Assembly (NCBI GenBank): GCA_900143615.1
Contig: FREU01000001.1
Location: forward strand, 272,767-336,766
Direction: 5' to 3'
Length of the DNA: 64,000 bases
Source: Rhodobacteraceae bacterium Alg231-30
GTDB taxonomy: Bacteria > Pseudomonadota > Alphaproteobacteria > Rhodobacterales > Rhodobacteraceae
The position numbers and the translations under genes were made by a program. The notes under the pieces are model-generated. The model did no database searches, was not told the origin of the DNA, and saw nothing but the letters and a program-made list of their open reading frames with translations. Shown piece by piece: positions 1 through 7,802 of the stretch. Positions within the stretch are counted from its first letter, which is position 1. Each line of letters opens with the position of its first letter.

Positions 1-255
1 ACTGCCTCATCAGCCGGGCGCGAACCTAGCACTGCTCGACCAGCATCCCTTATGCGTGTGCGGGTGCGTGATCGTTAGAAATTGTCATAAACACGCTTCG
101 TGTTCCGATTGTGGCAGGTGGTGGCAAAATCAGGGAATCATGTCGCAAAAATAAAGGCATGGTTAACGATGATTTTTGCAATGGGTCGCAAACCAAGGTG
201 TGCAAGCGCAGTGCTAGGTTGCGGATTCGATCCATCGACTTTCTGAACCAACAAC
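1..255. other. Intergenic stretch at window edge, no supported gene
   Basis: No convincing coding region is visible here. The possible short frames on either strand have no recognisable domain and no good ribosome binding site. The only clear element is the asd terminator at its right-hand end. The sequence may hold the promoter region of a gene outside the window. Confidence 0.5.
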
Positions 256-282
256 GAAAAAGGGCGCCCGTGCGGACGCCCC
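256..282 (-). terminator. Rho-independent terminator of asd
   Basis: Read on the minus strand, an 8-bp G/C-rich stem (GGGCGTCC and GGGCGCCC, with one G-T pair) around a GCAC loop is followed by five T residues. It lies 24 bp beyond the asd stop codon, the expected place for an intrinsic terminator. Confidence 0.85.
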
Positions 283-305
283 TCTCAAATTACTATGTGC
301 TTGGA

Positions 306-1328
306 TCAGCCCTTCTTCAGGACTTCACGACCCAGCGTTTCCGCAATCTGCACTGCGTTCAACGCTGCGCCCTTGCGCAGATTATCTGAAACACACCACA
401 GGTTCAGGCCGTTATCTAGTGTGCTGTCCTGACGGATCCGCGAAATGAAGGTGGCGAAATCGCCAACACATTCTTTGGGGGTGACGTAGCCACCGTCCTC
501 GCGTTTGTCGATCACCATGACACCTGGAGACTGACGCAGGATATCGCGGGCTTCGTCTTCATCAAGGAACTCTTCGAATTCGATGTTAAGCGCTTCGGAG
601 TGACCCACAAAGACCGGCACACGTACGCAGGTCGCAGTGACCTTGATCGATGTGTCGATGATCTTTTTGGTTTCCGCGACCATCTTCCACTCTTCTTTGG
701 TGGAGCCGTCTTCCATGAAAACGTCGATGTGCGGGATCACGTTAAACGCAATCTCCTTGGTGTAGGTTTTTGGCGGCACATCATTGATTGGGTTGTAGAC
801 CGATTTGGTCTGCTCCCACAGTTCATCCATGCCAGCTTTGCCCGATCCAGACACCGACTGATAGGTCGACACGACGACGCGTTTGATTTTTGCGCGATCA
901 TGTAGAGGTTTGAGCGCAACAACCATCTGCGCAGTTGAGCAGTTGGGGTTGGCGATGATGTTTTTCTTGGAATAGCCGTGGATTGCGTCGGCGTTGCACT
1001 CGGGCACGATTAGCGGCACGTCGGGATCGTAGCGGTAGAGCGAGCTGTTGTCGATCACAACACAGTTTGCCGCTGCGGCAATTGGAGCGTATTTTTTTGT
1101 CGCATCCGAACCGATCGCAAACAGAGCCATATCCCAGCCAGAGAAATCAAACGTGTCGATGTCCTGCGTCTTGAGCGTCTTGTCGCCAAAGCTTACTTCC
1201 GTACCAAGTGAACGGCGGCTGGCCAGAACGGCGAGCTCATCCACTGGGAACTGACGTTCCTCCAGAATGTTCAGCATTTCGCGGCCCACATTACCAGTGG
1301 CGCCAGCGACAACGACGCGATAACCCAT
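306..1328 (-). CDS. asd: Aspartate-semialdehyde dehydrogenase
   Basis: Reduces L-aspartyl-4-phosphate to L-aspartate 4-semialdehyde with NADPH, the branch step to lysine/diaminopimelate, threonine, methionine and isoleucine. The 340-residue cytosolic protein has the usual length. The N-terminal GATGNVG loop (residues 9-15) is the dinucleotide-binding motif. Cys130 in NPNCST is the expected nucleophile and His243 in RVPVFVGHSEA the expected acid/base. An intrinsic terminator follows the stop, and the gene appears monocistronic, with GGAG upstream of the ATG at 1328. Confidence 0.96.
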   Translation of the reverse strand: MGYRVVVAGATGNVGREMLNILEERQFPVDELAVLASRRSLGTEVSFGDKTLKTQDIDTFDFSGWDMALFAIGSDATKKYAPIAAAANCVVIDNSSLYRYDPDVPLIVPECNADAIHGYSKKNIIANPNCSTAQMVVALKPLHDRAKIKRVVVSTYQSVSGSGKAGMDELWEQTKSVYNPINDVPPKTYTKEIAFNVIPHIDVFMEDGSTKEEWKMVAETKKIIDTSIKVTATCVRVPVFVGHSEALNIEFEEFLDEDEARDILRQSPGVMVIDKREDGGYVTPKECVGDFATFISRIRQDSTLDNGLNLWCVSDNLRKGAALNAVQIAETLGREVLKKG

Positions 1329-1460
1329 CTCAGGTCTCCATATGTTTAGACGCGCCCTATTAGCCCTGATTGGCCAAAGAAAAAAGAGGGCAAGTCGCGC
1401 TTTTTAGTGAAGTGGCATATTTGCTGACGCGATGAATGGCCTTGAGCAAGTGCGCGCCAG

Positions 1461-2633
1461 TCAGTCCATGCGGTCTTGGGAGAAGCAATAGATCACTGCC
1501 CCGATCAGCACACAGGCGGCCATCACGCCAAAAAGCGTCTGATATGCCAATAGGGAGTTAGTTGGGGCGATGGCGCTATGCAGTTTGCCTGAACCAAATT
1601 GCATGACGCCAACTCCGCCAATACCAAAGAGGTTCATCAGGGTCACGCCACGTCCAGTCAGGTGGGGTGGGAAAAAGCTGCGCGCATGCGCGATGAGCAC
1701 AGGGAACGCCGCACCGCAAAATCCCACAATTGACATCATCAAGACCGATCGCACAGGGCTGGTGTCAGTGTACAAGGCAAGCCCCATCAAAGCCAAAGTG
1801 CCGGTTAGGCTGCCTGTGACGATCACCCATTTGCGGGTGCCAAAAATGCGATCAGATGGGCCATAGCAAAATGTTCCGATGATCATAGCGAGCCCCATCA
1901 CCAGCGTAGCGGTGCCAATCTGATTGGTGGACAAGGTGAAAACATCCGACAGATAGGGCCCGATCCAAAGACCTCGTATGCCAGCAGCGGGCATATAGTT
2001 TACAAACATGAGTGGGAACAGCAGCCAGAGTGCAGGGATTTTCAACAGATCCAGCAAAGAACCCTTTTCCTGTCCCTCAGGCTTCTCAGGGTCCTGTACC
2101 ATGGTCCAAAGACCTATCGCAATCGCGCTACTGAGGATTGCTAGAACCCAGAGTGTGCCGCGCCAGCCGATAGTCTCGGCGGCCAAGGCCGTGGGGTAGG
2201 CTGCGATCAAATTTCCAACTGAGCCGACACCCAACATAATTCCGGCAAGTGTGGCGAATCGAGCAGGGGGATAGGTGCGCGCAAAAATGAAGTAGCTTGC
2301 CATCAAGACTGGCGAGCAGCCAACGCCGATTAAGCCCATTGCCAAAGTGACGTGCAGAGGTGTGGTTGCTAAAGCAAACAGTGCTGCCCCGCCACCACCG
2401 CCAACCAGGAGCAACAGGCCGGATGTGCGTCGCGGTCCATAGTGATCCAATGCCGCGCCGACCGGAATTTGCATGGCTGCAAATATCAAGAACCAAAGCC
2501 CGGATGCATTTGCCAGTGTTTCAGCTGTGGCTCCGATGTCCGCTTCTAAAACCTGGGTTAGGACTGCCAAAAAGGCTCGGAAAAACTGACTTAGCACGTA
2601 GGCTAAGCACAGCAGTATCAGGTCTGCACGCAT
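1461..2633 (-). CDS. MFS transporter
   Basis: A 390-residue integral membrane protein with about 12 hydrophobic segments and the organisation of a major facilitator superfamily permease. The cytoplasmic A-like motif region around DHYGPRR follows the second helix. The start chosen is the ATG at 2633, with GGGAGAG upstream; an upstream in-frame start adds 20 hydrophilic residues and has no better ribosome binding site. It lies downstream of the Liv-type importer genes on the same strand with a gap of about 155 bp. The substrate cannot be read from the sequence. Confidence 0.85.
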   Translation of the reverse strand: MRADLILLCLAYVLSQFFRAFLAVLTQVLEADIGATAETLANASGLWFLIFAAMQIPVGAALDHYGPRRTSGLLLLVGGGGGAALFALATTPLHVTLAMGLIGVGCSPVLMASYFIFARTYPPARFATLAGIMLGVGSVGNLIAAYPTALAAETIGWRGTLWVLAILSSAIAIGLWTMVQDPEKPEGQEKGSLLDLLKIPALWLLFPLMFVNYMPAAGIRGLWIGPYLSDVFTLSTNQIGTATLVMGLAMIIGTFCYGPSDRIFGTRKWVIVTGSLTGTLALMGLALYTDTSPVRSVLMMSIVGFCGAAFPVLIAHARSFFPPHLTGRGVTLMNLFGIGGVGVMQFGSGKLHSAIAPTNSLLAYQTLFGVMAACVLIGAVIYCFSQDRMD

Positions 2634-2789
2634 GAATTGTCTCTCCCTCGTCGCGCGACTTGATCGCAAGCCTTCCGTAAACGCAATAGCCATTCCTCGC
2701 TCGTCGCGGTTTCAGGCACCCAAGGCGCATCGGCACTGTGCGCGGCCTGAAAAACGACAAGGGTGCCCGCGATTGGGTTGATTGACTGC

Positions 2790-3854
2790 CTAATTTCCCT
2801 TTCGCAAGCGGCCAACAATGCCAGTAGGGAAAAAATAGATCGACAAAATGAATAGAACTCCGAGCCATAGCAGCCAACGATCCGCGTTCAGGAGTTGCGG
2901 TAAAAGTGGAACATCGGCGACAGCTTGCCCCGCAACATTGAGCAGGTTTTGCAAGTAGTTTTGCGCCAGCACAAAGATGGTTGCACCTATGACAGCCCCA
3001 TACATTGTACCCATGCCGCCAATCACCACCATCAACAGGATGTCGATCATGAGCTCCATGGACAAAGTCGTATCAGGGCCGACATAGCGCAGCCAGATCG
3101 CATATAGCGCGCCAGCGAGCGCCGCGATGGCCGCCGACAGGCAGGTCGCTGCGACGCGGTAGTGCACCACGCGATAGCCAATCGCCTCGGCGCGAAAGTC
3201 ATTCTCGCGGATTGCCAGAAGCACACGGCCAAATGGCGAATGCACGATGCGCAACATCAGCAGGAACAAGATCAGACAGGAAAAGAACACAAGATAGTAT
3301 TTCAACAGTTTACCGTTCATCTTTACGCCAAACAGCTCAATGTCTGCGAATTTGAACGCAGGACCTAAAGCGCGCGGAATCTTGAAGCTAAGACCATCTT
3401 CACCGCCGGTTATACCCGACAGCTGGCTCACCAAGACTGCGACTGCCGAAGCGACCGCCAGCGTGATCATGGCAAAGAAAATCGCGCGCACGCGCAGTGA
3501 AAATAACCCGATCACCAGAGCCAGAAGAGCCGCAAGCAGAGCACCAGAAGCTGCGCCTATCGCCAGTGCATCAAAACCTGCGCCCATGTGCTTTGAGGAA
3601 AGTGCCACTCCATAGGCTCCCATGCCGAAGAACATGGTGTGGGCAAAGCTGACGATGCCGCCATATCCCAGCAGCAAATCATAAGACGCTACCAGCACGA
3701 TAAAGATGCAAATGCGGGCTGCGGTATCGACCGACCTCACGCCGGGAAAGATAAAAGGAGCCAGAGCAAGGCAGACCAGAATGGCGACCAGCATAGCCGC
3801 CAGCACTTTGGATCGCGGCAAATCGCCGGAAAGAATTGTGTTCAGCATGCTCAT
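2790..3854 (-). CDS. livM: Branched-chain amino acid type ABC transporter permease (LivM family)
   Basis: Second inner-membrane permease of a HAAT-family importer, about 354 residues with multiple hydrophobic helices. The family landmarks LLGYGGIVSFAHTMFFGMGAY near residue 60 and the EAA-like loop RAIRENDFRAEAIGY-type segment are present. The ATG at 3854 overlaps the livH stop by 4 nt (ATGA), so translation is probably coupled. It pairs with livH, livF, livG and the binding protein upstream. HAAT systems also carry urea, amides or aromatic acids, so leucine/isoleucine/valine is not proven as the substrate. Confidence 0.9.
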   Translation of the reverse strand: MSMLNTILSGDLPRSKVLAAMLVAILVCLALAPFIFPGVRSVDTAARICIFIVLVASYDLLLGYGGIVSFAHTMFFGMGAYGVALSSKHMGAGFDALAIGAASGALLAALLALVIGLFSLRVRAIFFAMITLAVASAVAVLVSQLSGITGGEDGLSFKIPRALGPAFKFADIELFGVKMNGKLLKYYLVFFSCLILFLLMLRIVHSPFGRVLLAIRENDFRAEAIGYRVVHYRVAATCLSAAIAALAGALYAIWLRYVGPDTTLSMELMIDILLMVVIGGMGTMYGAVIGATIFVLAQNYLQNLLNVAGQAVADVPLLPQLLNADRWLLWLGVLFILSIYFFPTGIVGRLRKGN

Positions 3855-4882
3855 TTCGCCTTCACCACCGGGATCATCCCCATCGGGCGCCACATCAGAA
3901 TCGCGACCATCAGGCCGATGTTGGAAATCAACGCGACCTTCGGTTCAAGAAACGCCACATAATTTTGCAGCAAGCCAACCATCAGTGCGCCGATAAAGCA
4001 GCCTTCGACTGAGCCAAGACCGCCGATGATCACCACGATGAAAACGAGGATCATGGTGTCATTCCCGATGTGTGCGGTGACAACTTCCTGATAAAGACCC
4101 CAAAGAACCCCGCCCAAACCTGCCAGAGCGGACCCAGCTAGAAATACGCCGATGAAAACGATGCGCAGGCGATAGCCCAAAGCTTCGACCATCTCGCCGT
4201 TTTCCACACCTGCACGCACGATCAAGCCAATTTTGGTGCGGCGCAGCACATAGCGCATACCTAAGAACACGATCAGCCCGATGGCTACGGCTACCAGCCG
4301 GTATTTCTCTAGAGCGGCCCCCAAGAAAGTGATCGATCCCTGAAGGGCTGCGGGACGCATAAGATAAATCTCTTCGGGCCCCCAGAACACGATGATCAAC
4401 TGCTCGACCACAATCAAACCACCCATCGTAACAAGGATTTGCTTGAGATGATGGCCATAGACGGGCTTCACAATCACCTTTTCAAAGGCCCAGCCCATTA
4501 CGGCTGTCGCGCCCATTGCTCCGATGATGGCGATGAACAGCGCCACAAGGTTCATTGCCAGAGACGGTGACCCCGACAAATGTTGCAGCGCCAAGATCAG
4601 CGATACGCCGACAAACGCCCCGACGGACACAAAGGCACCGTGGCCAAAGTTGATGACATCCATCAAGCCAAATACCAGCGTCATACCTGAGGCTATGATG
4701 AAGATCATCATGCCCATCGCAAGGCCTGACACAGTGAGTGTTAGCCAGCTGGAATTGGATGGAATGGCGAGAAAACCCAAAATGATAATGGCAATAATCA
4801 ACAGCACGGGCGCATATACGCTCAGCCGTTCTGACAGTGTCAGGCGCGCCATGGTTGGCGAATGATCCGGTGCGACACTCAT
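3851..4882 (-). CDS. livH: Branched-chain amino acid type ABC transporter permease (LivH family)
   Basis: First permease of the importer, 343 residues and highly hydrophobic. It carries the LivH landmark GLMDVINFGHGAFVSVGAF and the cytoplasmic segment AGVENGEMVEALGYRLR, which contacts the ATPases in this family. A strong AGGGGGG sits upstream of the ATG at 4882. A 61-bp gap to livF contains one copy of a repeated intergenic motif (4896-4918). The downstream livM overlaps by 4 nt. Confidence 0.92.
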   Translation of the reverse strand: MSVAPDHSPTMARLTLSERLSVYAPVLLIIAIIILGFLAIPSNSSWLTLTVSGLAMGMMIFIIASGMTLVFGLMDVINFGHGAFVSVGAFVGVSLILALQHLSGSPSLAMNLVALFIAIIGAMGATAVMGWAFEKVIVKPVYGHHLKQILVTMGGLIVVEQLIIVFWGPEEIYLMRPAALQGSITFLGAALEKYRLVAVAIGLIVFLGMRYVLRRTKIGLIVRAGVENGEMVEALGYRLRIVFIGVFLAGSALAGLGGVLWGLYQEVVTAHIGNDTMILVFIVVIIGGLGSVEGCFIGALMVGLLQNYVAFLEPKVALISNIGLMVAILMWRPMGMIPVVKAK

Positions 4883-4895
4883 GCGCTGCCCCCCT

Positions 4896-4918
4896 GCTTC
4901 TTCTCTGCAAAAATACTT
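4896..4918. repeat. Copy A of a dispersed intergenic motif
   Basis: The 23 bases in the livF-livH gap match 20 of 23 positions of the stretch at 15175-15197, between fahA and hmgA. Both copies begin GCTTCTTCTCTG and end AAATACTT, both sit between two minus-strand genes, and neither codes for protein. They look like members of a dispersed intergenic element; the function is unknown. Confidence 0.45.
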
Positions 4919-4943
4919 AAATGCATCTCTCTCAACGCCCGCA

Positions 4944-5666
4944 TCAATGGCTCTCCATACTCAGGCCCATCAGGCGTTCTTGTAACTCGAGGTCCGCGGC
5001 CAATTGCGCCATCGTGCCGGACCAACTCATGCGTCCGTCTTCCATCACATTGGCGCTGTCTCCCAAGGCTTTGGCGACCGAAAAGTTTTGTTCGACCAAC
5101 AGGATTGAGGCCCCTTGGTTCTTAAGGTCTCGTAGCGCGCGTGCCATCGTTGAGATGATTGCAGGTGCAAGGCCCTTCGTAGGCTCATCAATCAGATACA
5201 GTTTGCGCTCTTCGACCATCGCGCGGGCGATGGACAACATCTGTTTTTGACCACCTGATAGAGTGCCTGCGTCTTTTGCCCAGAATGTGCCAAGCGCAGG
5301 AAAGACCGAAAACAGCCAATCCAGTCGCGCGGAGTCAATGGGGCCGGACACGGCGGCCAGCGTCATGTTTTCTTGCACGGTAAGATCGGAAAAGATGCCC
5401 ATGTCCTCGGGCACAAATCCAACACCAAGGCGGGCAATTGCGGGGGTCGGCATTTGGGTGATGTCTTCTCCATCAAACATGACGCTGCCTTCATGCGCGC
5501 GCCAATGCCCGATGATGGTGCGCAGGGTGGTGGTCTTGCCGACACCGTTGCGGCCTAGCAGCATAGTGACTTCACCGCGGGGGACCTCCAGATCAACACC
5601 TTGCAGGATGTGGTATTGGGCGATGTTGGTTTTTACGCCAGAGAGCGTGAGAATGTTGTCAACCAT
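4944..5666 (-). CDS. livF: ABC transporter ATP-binding protein (LivF family)
   Basis: One of two ATPases energising the importer, about 240 residues. Walker A is GRNGVGKTT, the signature LSGGQKQML and Walker B LYLIDEPTKGLAP, the DEPTKGLAP form typical of LivF. The ATG at 5666 lies inside the end of livG (8-nt overlap) and gives a standard LivF N-terminus (VDNILTLSGV); the upstream in-frame start would add 15 residues unrelated to the family. Confidence 0.92.
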   Translation of the reverse strand: MVDNILTLSGVKTNIAQYHILQGVDLEVPRGEVTMLLGRNGVGKTTTLRTIIGHWRAHEGSVMFDGEDITQMPTPAIARLGVGFVPEDMGIFSDLTVQENMTLAAVSGPIDSARLDWLFSVFPALGTFWAKDAGTLSGGQKQMLSIARAMVEERKLYLIDEPTKGLAPAIISTMARALRDLKNQGASILLVEQNFSVAKALGDSANVMEDGRMSWSGTMAQLAADLELQERLMGLSMESH

Positions 5667-6429
5667 CGGCCAGCTCCAGATCACGGCCCATATAAGCCTC
5701 TTGCACAACATCAGAGGCCATCACCGTGGCAGGGTCACCGTCTGCTGCCAGCGCGCCGTTGTGCAAAACGATGATGCGGTCCGCCAAGGTGCGGATCACA
5801 TCCATCTTGTGCTCAACCAGCAGGATGGCACGGTCCGTGCGCGCCTTCAGTTCGGCGATTAATTCCAACACAATTGGGGCTTCGTCTACGGACATGCCCG
5901 CGGTGGGTTCATCAAACATATAGACCAGTGGATCGAGCGCGATGAGCAGCGCAACCTCCAGCTTCCTTTGATCGCCGTGTGAGAGTTCTGAGACAACCTG
6001 CTGCGTCTGATCGCCGAGCCGGACGCGTTCTACAATTTCCATTGCGGGCGCGGTGAGATCATCATGGCTTGAGGCCAATGAGAACATGTTAAAGCCGCGC
6101 TTGGCTTTAGACTGGATCACCAATCGCACGTTTTCCAACACGTTGAGATCGGGAAACAGGTTGGTCAGCTGAAATGCCCGCCCCAGGCCGCGATGGGTGC
6201 GTTGAGCGACGGACATGCGGGTGATGTCATGGCCATTCAACTGCACCGTACCTTCGGTGGCGCCGATCTGACCCGAGATCAAGTTAAAGTAGGTGGTCTT
6301 GCCAGCGCCGTTGGGGCCAACGATGGCAGTAAGTTCGCCTGCGTTGAAGCTGCAGGAAATGTGGTCGACCGCGACATGTCCGCCAAAGCGCACTGTCAGG
6401 TCACGGGTTTCAAGTAGAGGATGGGGCAT
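5659..6429 (-). CDS. livG: ABC transporter ATP-binding protein (LivG family)
   Basis: Second ATPase of the importer, 256 residues. Walker A is GPNGAGKTT, the signature is the LivG-type LSHGDQRKLEV rather than LSGGQ, and Walker B is VYMFDEPTAGM. The C-terminal MGRDLEL ending suits the family. It is the first cytoplasmic gene after the binding protein gene, separated from it by a strong hairpin (6464-6493) that probably lowers its expression relative to the binding protein. Confidence 0.93.
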   Translation of the reverse strand: MPHPLLETRDLTVRFGGHVAVDHISCSFNAGELTAIVGPNGAGKTTYFNLISGQIGATEGTVQLNGHDITRMSVAQRTHRGLGRAFQLTNLFPDLNVLENVRLVIQSKAKRGFNMFSLASSHDDLTAPAMEIVERVRLGDQTQQVVSELSHGDQRKLEVALLIALDPLVYMFDEPTAGMSVDEAPIVLELIAELKARTDRAILLVEHKMDVIRTLADRIIVLHNGALAADGDPATVMASDVVQEAYMGRDLELADG

Positions 6430-6463
6430 GTGTCAGGTTCCCTGAGCGGAGGAGGGAAAAACA

Positions 6464-6493
6464 AGCCCGGCGGCACCCATGCGCCGCCGGGCT
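6464..6493 (-). terminator. Attenuator-type hairpin between binding protein gene and livG
   Basis: An 11-bp perfect stem (AGCCCGGCGGC paired with GCCGCCGGGCT) is followed on the minus strand by TTGTTTTT. It sits between the binding-protein stop (6512) and the livG start (6429). A partial terminator here would let the periplasmic binding protein be made in excess over the membrane complex. Confidence 0.75.
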
Positions 6494-6511
6494 ATGTGAT
6501 GGTTCAGTTGT

Positions 6512-7684
6512 TTAGTTGCGCACCGGGATCGGCAGATCGTCGATTGTCAACTCGCGCACCAGTTCGGGGATTGCCCATTTAACGCCGTCTTCGACCTTGA
6601 TCTTGAAGTGATACATGGACTGCAGCGCCTGATGGTCCTCGGCGCGGAACATCATTTTGCCCTTGGGTGTCATCCACTCCATGCCTTCCATCGCGGTGAT
6701 CAGTTCTTCTGTGTCGGTGCTGCCAGCTTTCTTGATGGCTTCAACTACTGCGATACCAGCAGCCATTCCGCCTGCAGTGAAGAAATCTGGTGGCATGCCA
6801 AAACGCTCTTGGTGCTGTTCAACCAGCCAGTCGTTCACTTCGTTGTTGGGGTTTTCGTAATAATAGTAAGTTGCGCCTTCGAGGCCCGGGAACTGTTTAT
6901 AGGTCGCCAATGCGCCGAGGATGTTGCCGCCGGTGGCGATTTCAATGCCAAAGCGCGAAGGGTCCATGGCTTGGATCTTGCTCATCGGGTTGCCGCCGCC
7001 GGCCCAGATGATGAAGAGCTTTTTGTCGCCATCCAGATCTTTCATTGCATTAAAGATGCGCTCCGCCGCCGCTGTGAAATCGGTGGTGTCGGTGGGCACA
7101 TATTCTTCGTGGGTTATCTCTTGTCCTTGACTATCAAGCGCTTCGCGAAAGGCCGCGATGCCGTCGCGGCCAAAGGCGTAATCTTGTGCCAATGTTGCGA
7201 TATGAACTTCTTCACCAGCCAACGCGATGGCGTTGGCTACTGCGTCTTGCGAGCTGTTGCGGCCTGTGCGGAAGATATAGCGGTTATAGTTTTCGCCTGT
7301 GATGCTGTCGGCCACAGCGGGTTCGACGATCAGCAGTTTTTCATATTCTTCAGCCACCGGAAGCATCGCCAACGCGACGCCAGAGCTGACGGGACCAACG
7401 GCAAGGTCGACTTCGTCGTCACCATAAGCTTCTTCCAATAGCGCTTTGCCATTGTCGGGCTTAAGTTGTGTATCCTTTTCGATAACGACTATCTTCTCGC
7501 CGTTGATTTCCATAGTTCCGTCTGTGGCATATTCCAGCCCCAGCATCAGCCCATCGTGGGACTGTTTTGCATAGGCCTCATAGGGGCCAGTTTTGCCGTA
7601 AATGTGGGCAATTTTGATATCGGCCTGCACCGTTCCCGCCAGCGCAACAGCACAAACCATGCTCGTAAGCATCAGGTTCTTCAT
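6512..7684 (-). CDS. Liv-type ABC transporter substrate-binding protein
   Basis: Periplasmic type I binding protein of about 390 residues. Residues 1-21 (MKNLMLTSMVCAVALAGTVQA) form a Sec signal peptide with predicted cleavage after VQA. The mature part begins with the family strand IKIAHIYGKTGPYEAYAKQ. The ATG at 7684 has GGGAGGA just upstream; the longer in-frame start adds 22 residues that break the signal peptide. It is the first gene of the five-gene importer. The family includes leucine, amide, urea and aromatic-acid binders. The neighbouring aromatic decarboxylase and homogentisate genes make an aromatic amino acid or its derivative possible, but this is inference. Confidence 0.88.
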   Translation of the reverse strand: MKNLMLTSMVCAVALAGTVQADIKIAHIYGKTGPYEAYAKQSHDGLMLGLEYATDGTMEINGEKIVVIEKDTQLKPDNGKALLEEAYGDDEVDLAVGPVSSGVALAMLPVAEEYEKLLIVEPAVADSITGENYNRYIFRTGRNSSQDAVANAIALAGEEVHIATLAQDYAFGRDGIAAFREALDSQGQEITHEEYVPTDTTDFTAAAERIFNAMKDLDGDKKLFIIWAGGGNPMSKIQAMDPSRFGIEIATGGNILGALATYKQFPGLEGATYYYYENPNNEVNDWLVEQHQERFGMPPDFFTAGGMAAGIAVVEAIKKAGSTDTEELITAMEGMEWMTPKGKMMFRAEDHQALQSMYHFKIKVEDGVKWAIPELVRELTIDDLPIPVRN

Positions 7685-7701
7685 CGGTATTCCTCCCAAG
7701 A

Positions 7702-7734
7702 TCAGGTCATGTATTGGACCTGACAACAGGTCCA
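7702..7734 (-). promoter_or_regulatory. Two mutually exclusive hairpins in the binding-protein leader
   Basis: Three complementary arms lie immediately upstream of the ribosome binding site at about 7690-7697. Arms 7702-7708 and 7717-7723 form a 7-bp stem. Arms 7715-7722 and 7727-7734 form an 8-bp stem with loop ACAA. The middle arm can pair with only one partner at a time, the layout of a leader switch. No ligand or protein is implied by the sequence. Confidence 0.45.
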
Positions 7735-7764
7735 TATGAACTATCCCCATGGTATTTGGGAGCG

Positions 7765-7783
7765 CCGAATTTGGTCAATTCGG
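7765..7783. other. Intergenic inverted repeat 3' of the decarboxylase gene
   Basis: CCGAATT and AATTCGG form a 7-bp stem with a 5-nt loop, 20 bp beyond the decarboxylase stop as read on the minus strand. No T-run follows, so it is at best a weak terminator or an RNA-processing structure. Confidence 0.35.
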
Positions 7784-7802
7784 GGAAAATACGTAGGTGT
7801 TT

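Noticed and set aside
50-389. Short frames at the left edge on both strands
   Set aside because: No domain, poor ribosome binding sites, and the plus-strand frame crosses the asd terminator and runs into asd.
2618-2818. A 66-codon minus-strand frame between livM and the MFS gene
   Set aside because: It starts inside livM, has no good ribosome binding site and no recognisable family; the gap is better seen as a spacer.
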